Positions 48,401 to 54,749 of a stretch of 64,000 nt of DNA are shown piece after piece. Location of the stretch: the NCBI GenBank assembly GCA_030063045.1, contig JAQSEB010000220.1:35303-99302 (forward strand), read 5' to 3'. Below the pieces are notes generated by a model, which was given only the letters and a program-made list of their open reading frames with translations, did no database searches and had not been told where the DNA came from. Within the stretch, counting starts at the first letter, position 1; each line of letters opens with the position of its first letter. The position numbers and the translations under genes are program-made. The DNA comes from Pratylenchus scribneri. Lineage: Eukaryota > Nematoda > Chromadorea > Rhabditida > Pratylenchidae.

Positions 48401-51400
48401 CAATTTCGTTTTTTGCGTAATAGCTTCTTAATTTCATTTTATGGCCCTGATTTTGCATTTTTTCAACATTATTTTTGGGCTTATTCACCGCTTCAGTTTT
48501 TAATTCGAGCGGGTATAAATGATCGATACTCCGGATGAATGCTGCTTTTCCTTTGCATTCAATTTTTGCAACCCGGATAATGCCATCTTTTCTTTTTATT
48601 AATTCAATCACTTTTGCTATTTTCCACAAAGTTTTTAGCACAACATTATCCTGCAAAAGAACAATTTCACCAATTTCTGGAGGGCCTTTTTTCCCTTTAT
48701 TATTTTTATGCTTATCGGCCCTTTCCCGAAGGTATTGCAAATATTCTTTTTCAAATTTCTCCCAAAATGCTTCCGCACAATCCTTAGATTTTTTCCACAT
48801 TTTGGCTAATTTTTCTTCGGGTTTTTCTTTTTCATTAAAAGTTTCAAAATTTTCAAATTCAACATCAAAATTTTCCAAATTTCTTATTGGCTCAATAATT
48901 CTCATTGAAATTGAATTTTCAATTATCTCTTCTGACGCTCCATGCACGTAATTGAGCGGAATTGAATTAACAATGTTTTCATGGGCCAAAATTAAATTCC
49001 AAAATTCTTCAAAATTCACAAATTTTCCGGCAATTGATTTCATCTTGGCTTTCTCAAATTCGATGATTCTTTCGTAATTTGGGTCAAATTTAGGCGAATA
49101 TGCCTTCATGAATTGCCATTTAATTCCAATTTCTTTAACAACTTTTGCTGTCACAATTAGCTGCGTTCCATAATCAAAAATAATGCTTTTGGGCTTTCCA
49201 AATTTCGCCAAAAATTTTCTCACTATTGAGAAGCAATTTTGATTAGAAAGGTCCATCATTGCTTCAAAAAGGATGGTTATTGTCGAAGGGTAAACAAAAA
49301 TTGCGACATAAATTTGGCCAATTTCCCCATTATATTTTCTGATAAGATATATGCCGAAATATTCAGAAATTTTTGATTTTGCCATACATGCTTTTCGTAA
49401 TAGAGCTTTTTGGGGAATGGCATATAACATTAATCCTTTTCTGGCACAATATAGGCAAATTTCCAAAACATTTAATCTCTTTGCGCATGCTTTTTGAAAC
49501 CAAAAATTTCCATGATAATATTCGTACAAATTGCGCACAATTTTTGATTTTCTGGGAATGAAAAACGGAGATTTTTCATCAATATTTGCCAATGTCTTAC
49601 AAGGCTCCCATAATCCATAATTTAAATTTTCCAATGCATTTTCTTTAAACATTTTTGCATCTGCTGATGGCCATTCAATTTGGGCCGACGTAGACAAATA
49701 ATTTTCGGTCATTTTTCTCAAATTTTCAGCAGAATTGATGATATTTATATCATTCATAAATTCGTTTTCATCAAGTTTAATATTTTTATCTAATGGCCAT
49801 TCAATTTGAGCCTCGATAAACGAATGAATTTGGGCCTTTTTTCTCAAATTTACGATTGATTCTGGCATAAGAATTGGAACGGGCGACTTATTATTTTTCA
49901 AAAGACGCAAATTATCGGCTAATCCCAACGAAATTTCGCGCCCATGTTCCATCAAAGTTAAATGGCCCTTTTCTCCATGAGAAAAATCATCGAAAATGGC
50001 AATTTCATTTGCCTTTTGGGCTGCTGGCAATTCGCTCAGCAAATCGGCCCAGAGCCAATTTTCATTTTCCATTTGGTTTATCGTTTTTTCAATTTTTTTC
50101 ATAAACGATTCCATGGTATTCCGAATGGACTCACAGCGTTCCTCTCGTTCAATGCCTTCCAATGTGTCATGAATTGTGAAGTCTTCGGTTGCCATTGCTT
50201 CTAATTGACGCCGTAGGCGGTCTCCCAAAAGACGGATGTTGGCCATAATGATGTTGGACATATTGAGTTTGCTGCTGCGGCACTAGGATTGGACAAGGCA
50301 CTTGAGAGAATTGTTGTTTGTTCGAATTTGCTCCGATTGATTTCGAATTGGCGATCAGCTTTCCGCACTTTTGGTCGCCTTTTTTGCTTCTTTGGTTTCG
50401 AATTGGCGATCGGCTTTCCGCACTTTAGGGCGCCTTTTTTTGATTCTGTATTTCACGAACGAATTATTTTTCAAATTTTTATTTTTGGTCCTTTCGAATG
50501 CCCGCCTTTAGTTTTTGAATTTTCTAAACGTAAATAACCTGACCCTATTGAGGATCACCGGTTTCGCAAATTTTTTGGTTTCGAACTTTTTCGAATTACG
50601 TAAATAACCTGACCCTATTGAGGATCACCGGTTTCGCAAATTGGCAGGTTCGTAGCGGCACCACTTGTCAAAATGTTGACTTGACTGACTGTGACTTTTC
50701 CCAAGAAGAACGAATAAACGAATATTTTACTTTAATTTTTATCCAATTTCCAAATTATGCGAATAAATTCAATTTGTTCGGAACGAATGAATAAAGCAAT
50801 GGGTCTTTTTTGAATGAGTGGAAAAAGTGAGCCCAATCGCCGTTATTTGCTTCTTTTTGAATAGAAGGAAAAATTGCCCAAAGGCGTAGGCAAAAAACGG
50901 TGATTCGGCTTACAATTCATGGATAGAAAAATGGCAAAAGGGAGGCAAAAATTTTGACATTAACAAATAAAATTAGTTGAACAAAAATGGAAAGAAAATC
51001 AAAGATCGGGATAAATCCCGACAGTAGTTACTTTTTTAGAACAAAAATATTTTTTACCAATAAAATAGTTTTTAATTTCTACTAAAATATCAGGTTTTGG
51101 CTCAAAATTAAATGTTTAAAACCAAAAAATTAAAAATATGGTTTAAAAACTCGCTCAGTTTCGATTTAAATTAGAAATCTTCATAACAATTACGCATCTC
51201 AAAATCTCCAAATTGATGAAGATTTGTACTGTCTAAAATCGGTTTCTGATTTATTAAAAGATAAAAATTATCTTATTGGTAAAAAAATTTTGTTGGTAAA
51301 AATATTTCTATTTTCTGTAAATTTTTTCGCCATTTAAATACTATCCGAAAATATTTATTAATTTTAAAAATAGAATTTTAAATATCAAATTCACCTCTTT

Positions 51401-53356
51401 CCATTTTTATTCCCCATTGTTTTTAATGGGGCCACTTTTTCCTTCGGCAATTCCGGAATGCCCCATTCCAAAGTTTGGCTGCATTTCATCAAAAAGTCCC
51501 AAAATGTGCCAAAATAGGTGTCCATGAAGAGGCGAACCCCAATGTCATTCATCCACTGATTGGAGCCACCAAATTGGCGGCATTGCCTTTTATGTTGTGC
51601 CTCTTCCCAATGCTCAATCATTTCCGCTAGAAGTTCTCTGTGAATTAGAAAGACAATATTTTACTCCAATTATAATACAACTACCTTTAAATCCGAAAAT
51701 CTATTACAATAATTATAGTACTTCAATGTCGATTTCAGAAAATCGACGAAAATTAAAACAGAAATTGGAAAATTTTCCTTTTTAAAATCGAAAATATAGA
51801 GAAAACGAAACCGAAAAAAGACATTTTTTAAAATTCGGTAACCAGGTTTGAAATTCGACGCCTTTGTAAAAGCGATTTTTAATTACTAATAAGATCATTC
51901 CCGACCTTCAGCCTGGAATTTGAAAACTTATATTATAATTCCTTTCAAGATAATCTTTAAAAAATTATTCCATCTTTCTAGTCCCTAAGGCTCTACAAAA
52001 TTATTTATTTATTATTTTCAAAATGACGAAAAATTAAGAGTTAAAACCTACTATTTTCCCAATTTTTGAGGGGTTGGAAATTATTTATAATTCCTCACAG
52101 GAGTATTAAGAGAGGTTATACGGAAATTTACCGTATTTTTAGAAGTGAATTATCTAATTGCCAATTTAATATTTTTAAATTAAACATAAAAGTATTGTTT
52201 TTTTAAATATTTTATGCAGAAAAATATTGTTATTTTAATTTTATTTAAATTTTAAAAATGTTTTTTACTTTATCAATTGGAATTGACGTTGCCTTTTCCG
52301 TGCGCAATGCATTGACTCAACATTGGCCAATGCAAATTGGTCGGCTTTTTTGATAAAATGGCGTCGGAAAATTGCATCCAAAATTGAAGCCATTTCTTGG
52401 TACAATTCTGAAGGAAACAAAATTAAAAATGAAAGTCGAATTTCCCATATTCACCTTCTTGGTTAATTAAAATTAAACCATTTTGAGTTTGTTCATATTC
52501 ATTGGAAATGACGGCTGCCATTCGTGTCTCCTCTTCTTCCCCATCAAATGGCAAAATTTCCTCGGCAAAATGTCCTTCTAATTTCATTAATTACTTTTTA
52601 TAATATTTTTAAATAATTCGAAATTAATCTTGTAAAATTTTCAATTTTGTATCATCTCAAAACTAAATCTTTTAAATCTAAATAAAATATACATGCCTTT
52701 TTTTTCTTTCCTCTAATTTTGGTCATTTTTTTGTCTCTATTTATATGAGGCTAAAAAGGCAATAAAATTTTGGGTTAGGTCGGTCATAATGATTGATATA
52801 CCATTCGATAGCCCTCATAAAAATCTTCTATCATGGCCATAAACATTATGGCCATAAAAATGGCCATAACTCAAAAAAGTTTATGACCCAGCGCTAACCT
52901 TAATCTATTCCTAACCCTAGCCCTTAGAACCCATGCCGCCACTACCATAACCATAACCCTAGTCTACTATAAAGTTTATAAAAAAAAGTCTTTTTGGCCT
53001 CTAATTAGAGTGAAAAAAGACTAAAATTAGAATAAAGAAAAAACTTTCTCTAAAAAATTTGATGAAATTAAACATAAAACAATAAGATAGAAACAATATT
53101 TATGAGCTATTAAATTTTTAAATTGACTTCTTAATAGAGTCGTTTTTTGTATGCCCAAAAATCTCACCTCCGATATCCAATTGGCCATGTCCATTTTGTT
53201 CTCCCATTTCAACGTCATAAATTTGATGAAGAAATTGGGCAACTGCGCGACAGCATCGTTGGACCTAATAGAATCGTAATAATAGAAAATAATCAAAAAA
53301 TTTATTACCTGTTTCCTTGGTTTACGCAGCAATTTCCAAACGAATTTTAATTTCAT
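33440..53356 (-). CDS. Unrecognised seven-exon gene (290 aa as built) with a 17.7-kb transposon-filled intron
   Basis: Exons 53356-53309, 53264-53168, 52574-52455, 52407-52269, 51637-51395, 33711-33659 and 33612-33440 carry GT/AG borders and compatible phases and give 290 codons plus TAA. The intron 51394-33712 contains both LTR elements; without them it would be about 0.8 kb. Residues are soluble, with an acidic stretch (GEEEETRMAAVISNEYEQ), a helical DAIFRRHFIKKADQFA region, then ELLAEMIEHWEEAQ, a Trp-rich NQWMNDIGVRLF and FWDFLMK part, and a Lys/Glu-rich tail ending SAAAIYLF. I do not recognise the family. The ATG at 53356 is the first available; a TTTTAG just upstream could be a trans-splice site or an intron border, so 5' exons may be missing. 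The link across the large intron rests on phase and strand only. Confidence 0.55.
33795..33934. repeat. Left half of a family A copy, cut by the BEL insertion
   Basis: AAACGGTGAAAAGATTATAA, ATAGATCTGATCAAGAAGC and ATCGTTTTGAAATGATTTGG match the left arm of family A. The right arm continues after the retroelements at 46538-46690 (AACCATGACAAATTATATAC, TGACTTGACGATATCTATC, GATATATGGTTTAAGGGTC). The BEL element therefore landed near the centre of this palindrome. Confidence 0.72.
33935..34611 (+). repeat. 5' LTR of the BEL element
   Basis: Starts TGTCGCGGAATGCG and ends CTAACCCCCACA. A TATA box TTTATAAA is at 34358-34365 after CCTGAGCAGTTTATTGCC, and an AATAAA occurs near 34,122. Identical to the 3' LTR except at the run of CAATTCAATTCAAT followed by C (5') or T (3'). 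Confidence 0.95.
34619..34636 (+). promoter_or_regulatory. Primer-binding site of the BEL element
   Basis: Seven bases after the LTR end the sequence reads TGGTGACCCCGACGTGAC. It starts with the TGG that pairs with a tRNA CCA end. The tRNA was not identified. Confidence 0.65.
34855..34982 (+). promoter_or_regulatory. Three identical 29-nt hairpins with embedded splice-donor motif
   Basis: The same 29-mer occurs at 34855-34883, 34901-34929 and 34954-34982. It folds on itself: AGAGC with GCTCT outside, ACTTGT with ACAAGT inside, TGTT as loop. The 3' half contains CAAGTAAGC, a good 5' splice-site match. Position between primer-binding site and Gag start suggests packaging, translation control or donors for a spliced envelope RNA; which one is not decided by sequence. 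Confidence 0.8.
35024..45844 (+). CDS. BEL/Pao polyprotein, 3,606 aa: Gag, protease, RT, RNase H, integrase, extra region, envelope
   Basis: The first ATG in the frame is at 35024; the frame is uninterrupted to TGA. Gag ends in three zinc knuckles (about 450-512, CAFCGQNHWHDRC first). The aspartic protease has IDNGSQ (Asp596). A Ser/Asp/Glu-rich spacer with a Cys-rich CHCRC patch lies at about 764-935. RT has GDIEKAF (Asp1149) and YVDN (Asp1232, with Asn in place of the usual second Asp). RNase H has FTDAS (Asp1403) and TDSQ (Asp1482). Integrase has an H-C zinc region from 1729 and the full triad Asp1804, Asp1866, Glu1917. About 2,381-2,690 matches nothing I know. From 2,705 (43136) follow a signal-like hydrophobic stretch, a Thr-rich mucin-like part, a furin-type RGKR at 3,206-3,209, a membrane span near 3,449-3,480 and a basic tail: an envelope-like glycoprotein. 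Intact and probably active. Confidence 0.93.
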   Translation: MSGPIQNKIINALRAGSHVQDSAALKIEVDNAKSNLENWALYEAQLELIKKQMVTASVAIDDVRTGNENWSDLIRKLGAAGGDEDQKYTTFQAKYKVAEAVEAIHIKLDGLQTLAGTVSGQGKILRLKADQDQRAAEITHAQALAAATAGANVNIAPNAQAPLGTIYALPTLQIRPFKGDRRNWPEFWESFRSAVHTKVGNDAEKLNLLRSLLEGEPKALISGFRLEDRNYSDAIQLLKETYGDEKSYVRTLHAELSNLPRAENLSKTHGMLLELERITRELRTLGEDTEGPMVYLTLEKKLNPQFLRTILVKKAEDPENWNTTKFLQTLNDAVRRESNIREVMDEYGHQKGQSNQKPQQQLSKMSPRHRGYYNPRNRGSGNQPQGRERTFINASVESQQQNKSKGDRERKPIKRRASAPAPSRTPLVSDSSDSNSTRNVQNKGQPTSPCAFCGQNHWHDRCTKYSTLEQRKEIVKAKNLCWRCLHNGHISGNCPRPATCFKCKASHPTALCPKTIQHAAPTLETQTEAQYDSISSSEKSTQCACCNHAKPKEPENHDQVLLSSEKPTKALLMTTEATIFNPANPRQSMIASVFIDNGSQRSFISARAAEQLQLEAIEKEECYLSSFGDPNAKRYLSDRVKIGLLCDGGEKMIFTLNKMKFIVNKMPIVALSSIEEDQLRKKRLPLPQDMREPDLMLGIDHFNDLYINPIEKLPSGFTLSQSRLGKILSGSGKTGRIKKSTAIYSNTENPQIMFCGAVLYDSDRPGDPDPSSECDWSSESEESDSDSDHQPRPSQPMPRPANEILNMSKSKPVLPAYVKQWTSSDSDSDSESSDSDEIPRRRIRKSPPCSTKQYRIQIPMPIRNCHCRCMEFRQIGKELTCICAYLRKSSPCTCNPEGEKRIQLKPWGRCKPKSESESDSTDSETEEKKKRKEQVAYVLQKLEVKRITSAPTIEPNQKDDTKSAIITEEELALDDKMAQYFSLQAIGLDDATEAVDQDEVMRNFKRNLTFIDGRYQVALPWNHRISELPTNYRQARSRLIGTLRKLRSLNLIDAYQAILTDQLEKGVIEIVADPKTAMGPAHYLPHRAVIRADKATTKVRIVMDASARPKSVPNAPSLNDCLHTGPLLLKELAGILLRFRQMKRVLLGDIEKAFLQLGVRLQDRDATRFLWIKNPQDANLDQENLDFLIYRFCRVSFGLTVSPFLLNATVREHLQLSDSNLAQRILDNLYVDNIMVSINEKEDMVEKAKEVQSIFNTGGMHIQEFFSSEDGELFFSDLPKNWLAENSQTTKVLGIKWDACSNQIEFEFPKFNGKFTKRNVLSVIAQVYDPLGLISPCLIKAKQFLRTLHQANLHWDAELNDEAKNEWQSILESWNDYNDQPFTIRFPRYIISDDPIEYHCFTDASGVGLGVAVYQKCTSVKTGIGYTSLIFAKSLLKPTTLTSLEGSTPKMELQALTIGVKIVKYLQTQLHFDDSQTTLWTDSQCTIQTLKRHNNCKKCGTFVHNRLKKVRASGIIVKHVDGKDNPSDLASRGLTPAQLNSNKLWRNGPDWLKFTQEYWPVPKSIYTPGEEIPANENADEKSLFEMCLAMTEKSKYELIIDDQRFSQWKKIKEATVYFLRFLNNISKSIDVNKYPKLKQIRQQMKSGKVLTAQELKLAELFLIGEAQKQLPPTESQIRDLRLFKDGPEGFEVWKSDGRLAQSDVLESAQNPIFLPNQSWITKLIIMDSHLRCNHTKHRIHLGILRQKYWIPKGRKTLEHVINSPKHGCLECRKERLKPYAYPKVPDLPKERVNQVRPFTNTGVDYFGPMNVKTNEGTVKIWVALYTCLVVRAVHLEVAEDYSAEAFLRTFRRFVSRRGIPTTMFSDQGTNFVLGSKIIKQNWTNVLQSNEVQQQIAHEGVNWKFSTAKAPWRGGTWERLVGVTKNALRRTIGKSLLTAPELHTLICEIEALINSRPLTFQSESEPIRALRPIDFLMPYNDDQAVAVNLPSFDDDADDEDYVPKEDGRTKILTQFKKGLQRMDKFWQIWRNEYLLSLRERAKDKSTSGQYTPQIGDIVLIEEDHPRSLWSIGKVLDLYKGKDGLCRTAKIQINKKEFNRAINQLYNLEITNEREPIQPEFACPLIEMTTPFPHLSQEIISRLNYLGEKQSDLNYFDEDDDAIPMGPSRLAPELQEEWEYHWSQGEAHFNQELRDSLIAADNHMSKYQNQQPYPPWDHLFEEYMGIRNFKRKYPDDEEAIELDYEEEIIEEVPKSLEKESPTKKGTLEGFKIPHLDESKQKPIEPRKSILAPPVDNSKKGQSSSMQPSSSKRSARPIEMPTKQRKMDKPKNQANIRTPSPRKRRVDSPNRRLEYRRESTPIRHQIRRPQRSRSTTPEPKLHYLTADRKKPIILDYNILTECNPDSPHHEACARNVTLGRIAQKRLVMKDYANCRAETFMQVLTYVWLARYQNLPQNERLMIHEAATGLLNRGQKETAKLMWDEKWSKLKKKPFDQSKIMEALEYWLGSCSIFEGIVAENQYGCITYSPIDGNELGGFTQFMNELQTEVNTAIAIIRNKKFYGNHILHCETIILGDNNAEILQGYMPNSRWFTFDPETRIDRKLSLSPKNERIVLCFSDEKNLARNLQPTMRKLYNADVETNLILQESRQNREWSRTKRQCYNLCQEYNAGFYIYSGKGINLRKIADKILSNDRPTQRPSHSPRGWGMLRFVPMLLTFLLLFAMIFSASATNDRRKTSQGLWKPMTLEEMEEPIPKQEFWHLYPTLFPHLQKRVDPETTTKEPYADILHDFRAKMPDDPEARAEHSRNYARQFWERYKQVNDQANINKPTTTTEKPYKTTTRRTTTKREVASQATSPVTPTTTSRRTTTTARTTTMSTTTISPTTVFMQLILSNFTTTSTQAPQFIEPIGQEEEVPDYNAYKSRKRIRDEWNPLSMKGDPVVACSHRGGTLWRLQLGENSQFCRSPPKLNATWTKTTIHLYGPIIKPKPILTGYHCSAKTITESYYTNFLGDRFIIDKTEEMLHISRKDCRKMIDAKKCEFTKETLTGRPNGKVWQTNSILDEEFPGRFASFFTGAKTSSVTNCFLQFASLYYKPHNMELLSPIHSLEDCTYANDFCALSDNSSLVWTSNCPNGKCSGCDFEFIQILQGESTSTSEYAAATFLSNTREQALTFVQNARQVIACDGQQIRLSEQGFGILESEYQSIRSPRGKRYVNEQQLAAQLTATQISASRALEQLYQKECQRNQRNENPTIQARQLLRNPWLMARWIGTSALEVFSCGPIELKEIGLRATTECFLYIPIKVRIRGSIREAFLDPVLRIISSSSPVSDCGIYKTHYFEVSKKVWKKIDTEHGIATSLDISNVHELQESLTEKLGHHLNLHPIIFHDWSINNNTDFEIFPHIDEYARFENWKNNPAKRIQDRAEQLGALPGGLKGVIAAKFHEIIAEIVHKWIILCCCWSFFLFLRDFLFPILLAYLIGPICATFRGLIGRQSQQIITPRPKFSTFFKNKQQKREEPKRQKPKRKTIGETDKLIEERHPTFALSHIPSRSMQTLTRTDEETAPNTPKPRLSMNIDSLSAHFRPRARSETDGSVDIPFARTRPIRGLPDN
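45857..46533 (+). repeat. 3' LTR of the BEL element
   Basis: 677 bp, same ends as the 5' LTR, one base different by visual comparison. It starts 12 bp after the polyprotein stop; the intervening GACGTCGGTGGGAG is the likely polypurine tract. Confidence 0.94.
46538..46690. repeat. Right half of the interrupted family A copy
   Basis: This 153-bp spacer between the two retroelements is the remaining arm of the palindromic repeat whose other arm is at 33795-33934. The second element begins at its far end, after CCATTTTCAGTAG. Confidence 0.7.
46691..47001 (-). repeat. 3' LTR of the RT-less element
   Basis: Identical to the right-hand copy except for one base (GCCTC here, GCTTC there, in plus-strand reading, near 46,877). 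It overlaps the last four bases of the coding frame. Confidence 0.9.
46998..50261 (-). CDS. Gag-integrase-envelope fusion protein, 1,087 aa, no protease or RT
   Basis: Intact frame. Residues 1-150 are a charged helical region with a MENENWLWADLLSELPA motif like the start of BEL Gag. Around 250-580 is an integrase: a CLYC pair (269, 272) but most of the usual His residues missing, then a core in which the expected first Asp is Glu300 (SEYFG), followed by Asp363 (IFDYG) and Glu397 (NYERI), and the GEIVLLQDN tail typical of BEL integrases (532-540). From about 624 the sequence is Cys-rich (CHGEG 661-665, ICIKNGRC 679-686), with a membrane span near 756-776, a basic stretch, a second signal-like segment 845-862 and a Cys-rich ectodomain with FPGLTFCY and TGCLF (980-1000), resembling the phlebovirus G2-type envelopes of nematode BEL elements. 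No final membrane anchor. The altered triad suggests the integrase is impaired. Confidence 0.82.
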   Translation of the reverse strand: MSNIIMANIRLLGDRLRRQLEAMATEDFTIHDTLEGIEREERCESIRNTMESFMKKIEKTINQMENENWLWADLLSELPAAQKANEIAIFDDFSHGEKGHLTLMEHGREISLGLADNLRLLKNNKSPVPILMPESIVNLRKKAQIHSFIEAQIEWPLDKNIKLDENEFMNDINIINSAENLRKMTENYLSTSAQIEWPSADAKMFKENALENLNYGLWEPCKTLANIDEKSPFFIPRKSKIVRNLYEYYHGNFWFQKACAKRLNVLEICLYCARKGLMLYAIPQKALLRKACMAKSKISEYFGIYLIRKYNGEIGQIYVAIFVYPSTITILFEAMMDLSNQNCFSIVRKFLAKFGKPKSIIFDYGTQLIVTAKVVKEIGIKWQFMKAYSPKFDPNYERIIEFEKAKMKSIAGKFVNFEEFWNLILAHENIVNSIPLNYVHGASEEIIENSISMRIIEPIRNLENFDVEFENFETFNEKEKPEEKLAKMWKKSKDCAEAFWEKFEKEYLQYLRERADKHKNNKGKKGPPEIGEIVLLQDNVVLKTLWKIAKVIELIKRKDGIIRVAKIECKGKAAFIRSIDHLYPLELKTEAVNKPKNNVEKMQNQGHKMKLRSYYAKNEIAFLVTEEGKVAIKAWGKVKAKVHDFPEEIDPQQCKVCKISCHGEGLALETSQDIGSVEICIKNGRCSFFPHPKSEIIALPNEILIADFEVTANFWKEGELVKEKGIKCPGKDICEIIKCEFCIEILKNPQCASKTAIFIFGIAFYSSLSTILIIIRLTIYGSKGVFHIFRIKYRLLNWIYRKCKRRKSKRRESREENIEFLRPPSSNESWTAAISPLNPKPQSPMKLSLVIILLFNYLIMPSNQLTSITADDEHCLVNKEKQRICLFDRILELDFPANEQSIEIIFEDKANRQVGALTLDIHGMESNCVKTTKFFTRPFIAGSMSEKRCDLAGSCDIDKDSCGKVKPGDKIKELKPVNDFPGLTFCYTGGNNWPFTGCLFASSTCIFYRNYVMLGGPEILEIFDCPKFEDRLIINATITKNNGKGDFETSSQLLSLVPEFTANWKNLKITLNEIVKPTMPILSKSFL
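50262..50646 (-). other. Leader of the RT-less element with two tandem repeats
   Basis: Between primer-binding site and ATG, CGTAAATAACCTGACCC with the following GATCACCGGTTTCGCAAATT occurs twice (about 50,527 and 50,598), and CGAATTGGCGATC with GGCTTTCCGCAC occurs twice (about 50,345 and 50,399). Repeated leader sequence is also seen in the neighbouring BEL element, though the sequences are unrelated. Confidence 0.75.
50647..50663 (-). promoter_or_regulatory. Primer-binding site of the RT-less element
   Basis: Minus-strand TGGTGCCGCTACGAACC, two bases from the LTR end. It differs from the primer site of the neighbouring BEL element after TGGTG, so the two appear to use different tRNAs. Confidence 0.65.
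50666..50976 (-). repeat. 5' LTR of the RT-less element
   Basis: 311-bp copy matching 46691-47001 with one mismatch. Confidence 0.9.
51000..51330. repeat. Diverged family A-like palindrome
   Basis: AGGTTTTGGCTCAAAATTAA, CATCTCAAAATCTCCAAAT and AATCGGTTTCTGATTTATTA resemble family A internal and end sequence. A small TCGGGATAAATCCCGA hairpin is at about 51,005-51,021. Boundaries are uncertain. Confidence 0.45.
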
Positions 53357-54749
53357 TTCTCGACTTTTTAGGGGCAAATAATAATTAAAATTGATCTAAA
53401 AAATTTATATTGTTCTTATTTATTCTAAAATGCCGCATTTGAGCAAATTTATAATTAAATATTTTTTAGTATGTAAATTAAAACAAATGATATAAGGGTA
53501 AGGAGAGGATTTTGGTCTTTGATCTATTAAAATGAACAAAAAATATTTAATACTATTTCATTTATTTTTTCGATTAAATTTCCCCCTTCATCATTGTTTA
53601 GTGTATCCCACAAATCTTGCCCTGCCCTTTATTTTCTTTTGTAATAAAAATAAAGAGGGCAAATGCCGCTTAATAATCATAAATTATAATCGCCAAAGAT
53701 GAAGTGGTGCCTTTGTAAATCTTACCTATATTTCCAATTGAAAATACCAAATCCCTTATAAAAAATATTTAGTCGGCATTGGCAAAGAAGCTACAATTAA
53801 TAAAATCATAGGCAAATATTTTTTGGTAATATTATCAAAATGAAAAGAAATAAAATTATAAAATTCGAAATATTGCTAATTTCGAAGATCAGCTATAGGA
53901 TTATTTTGGATAGCCAATGACCACCAGCAAGGCCATTATTTCAAATTTACCAATTTTTTATGGTAAAATTCATTCCATATTTTTTTTATTTTTCAATAAT
54001 CATAATCCGACACTTTATTAATCGTTTCAATCAATTTTACACGTATAATAAATTTATTCATGTATTTTCTAATTTAAAAGTAAAGGTAAAATATTATTGT
54101 ACAATTTAAATTCAATGAATTTGAACATTGTTTAGTTTTCAATGGATTAAAAAAGGCGCTTTGAAATGAGGGAAAATGAATAACAAAATTGACGAGGGTT
54201 ATAAAAAGGAATTTTGAAATTAAAAACAATGAAAAAATGAGAAAATTATTTTTATATATTTTAAAAATTTTAATACAAAAATATTCAATTTCGATAATAT
54301 TGGAGCATTATTAACATTTTTAGGATCATGGAGCCAAAATTTTTATTTATTTTTTATTTATTATCTCCAATATTATTGATGGGAATTGGGAAAACATGGG
54401 TGGAAAAAATAAAATCGAGTCAAAAATGAATTTTGAAAGAACAATTTTGGATTTTTAAAATAATAAAATGCTATTAAAAAATTTAATTATAAATGAGGAG
54501 ATATATTTTCATTGTTGTCGATGGTAACTTCATTAGAAACATCATATTGCAAAAAATCCTCGGTTTAGTCGTGATCGGAGATTGAAATTTCATATTTCAT
54601 TAAACCGCTCATTTTAACTTATAATTTGATTTTGTATAAAACTCAAAAAAAAATGTTTGAGATTTTTTAAAGGGAATTAAGTAAGTATAATTTTTTTACA
54701 TTTTTGAACATATTTTCATAACCAAATTCTATGTACAAAATATTATCAA
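53357..54749. other. Intergenic, AT-rich, nothing recognised
   Basis: Lies between the 3' end of the Crumbs-like gene and the 5' end of the next gene on the same strand. No supported exon or RNA gene. The 53.6-kb area has slightly lower AT content but no frame with splice sites. Confidence 0.4.

Larger units (their letters stand above)
46691..50976 (-). mobile_element. RT-less LTR element encoding Gag-like, integrase-like and envelope-like parts
   Basis: A 311-bp direct repeat (46691-47001 and 50666-50976, one mismatch by eye) flanks a 3.66-kb interior read on the minus strand. Next to the right-hand repeat a primer-binding-like TGGTGCCGCTACGAACC is present. The single long frame lacks protease, RT and RNase H, so the element must borrow them. 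Canonical ends TGTTAATGTC...TTTTGACA would make the LTR 300 bp; the extra 11 bp (CTAATTTTATT on the minus strand) is shared by both copies. No clean target duplication was found. Confidence 0.88.

Noticed and set aside
50976..51025. CAGTAG at 46,685 and near 51,020 as target duplication of the RT-less element
   Set aside because: It would require extra sequence outside the right LTR that the left LTR lacks; I left the duplication unresolved.
52780..52990. CCTAACCCTAGCCC and CCATAACCATAACC tracts
   Set aside because: Short and irregular; not a telomere or a clear repeat, probably a degenerate foldback remnant.
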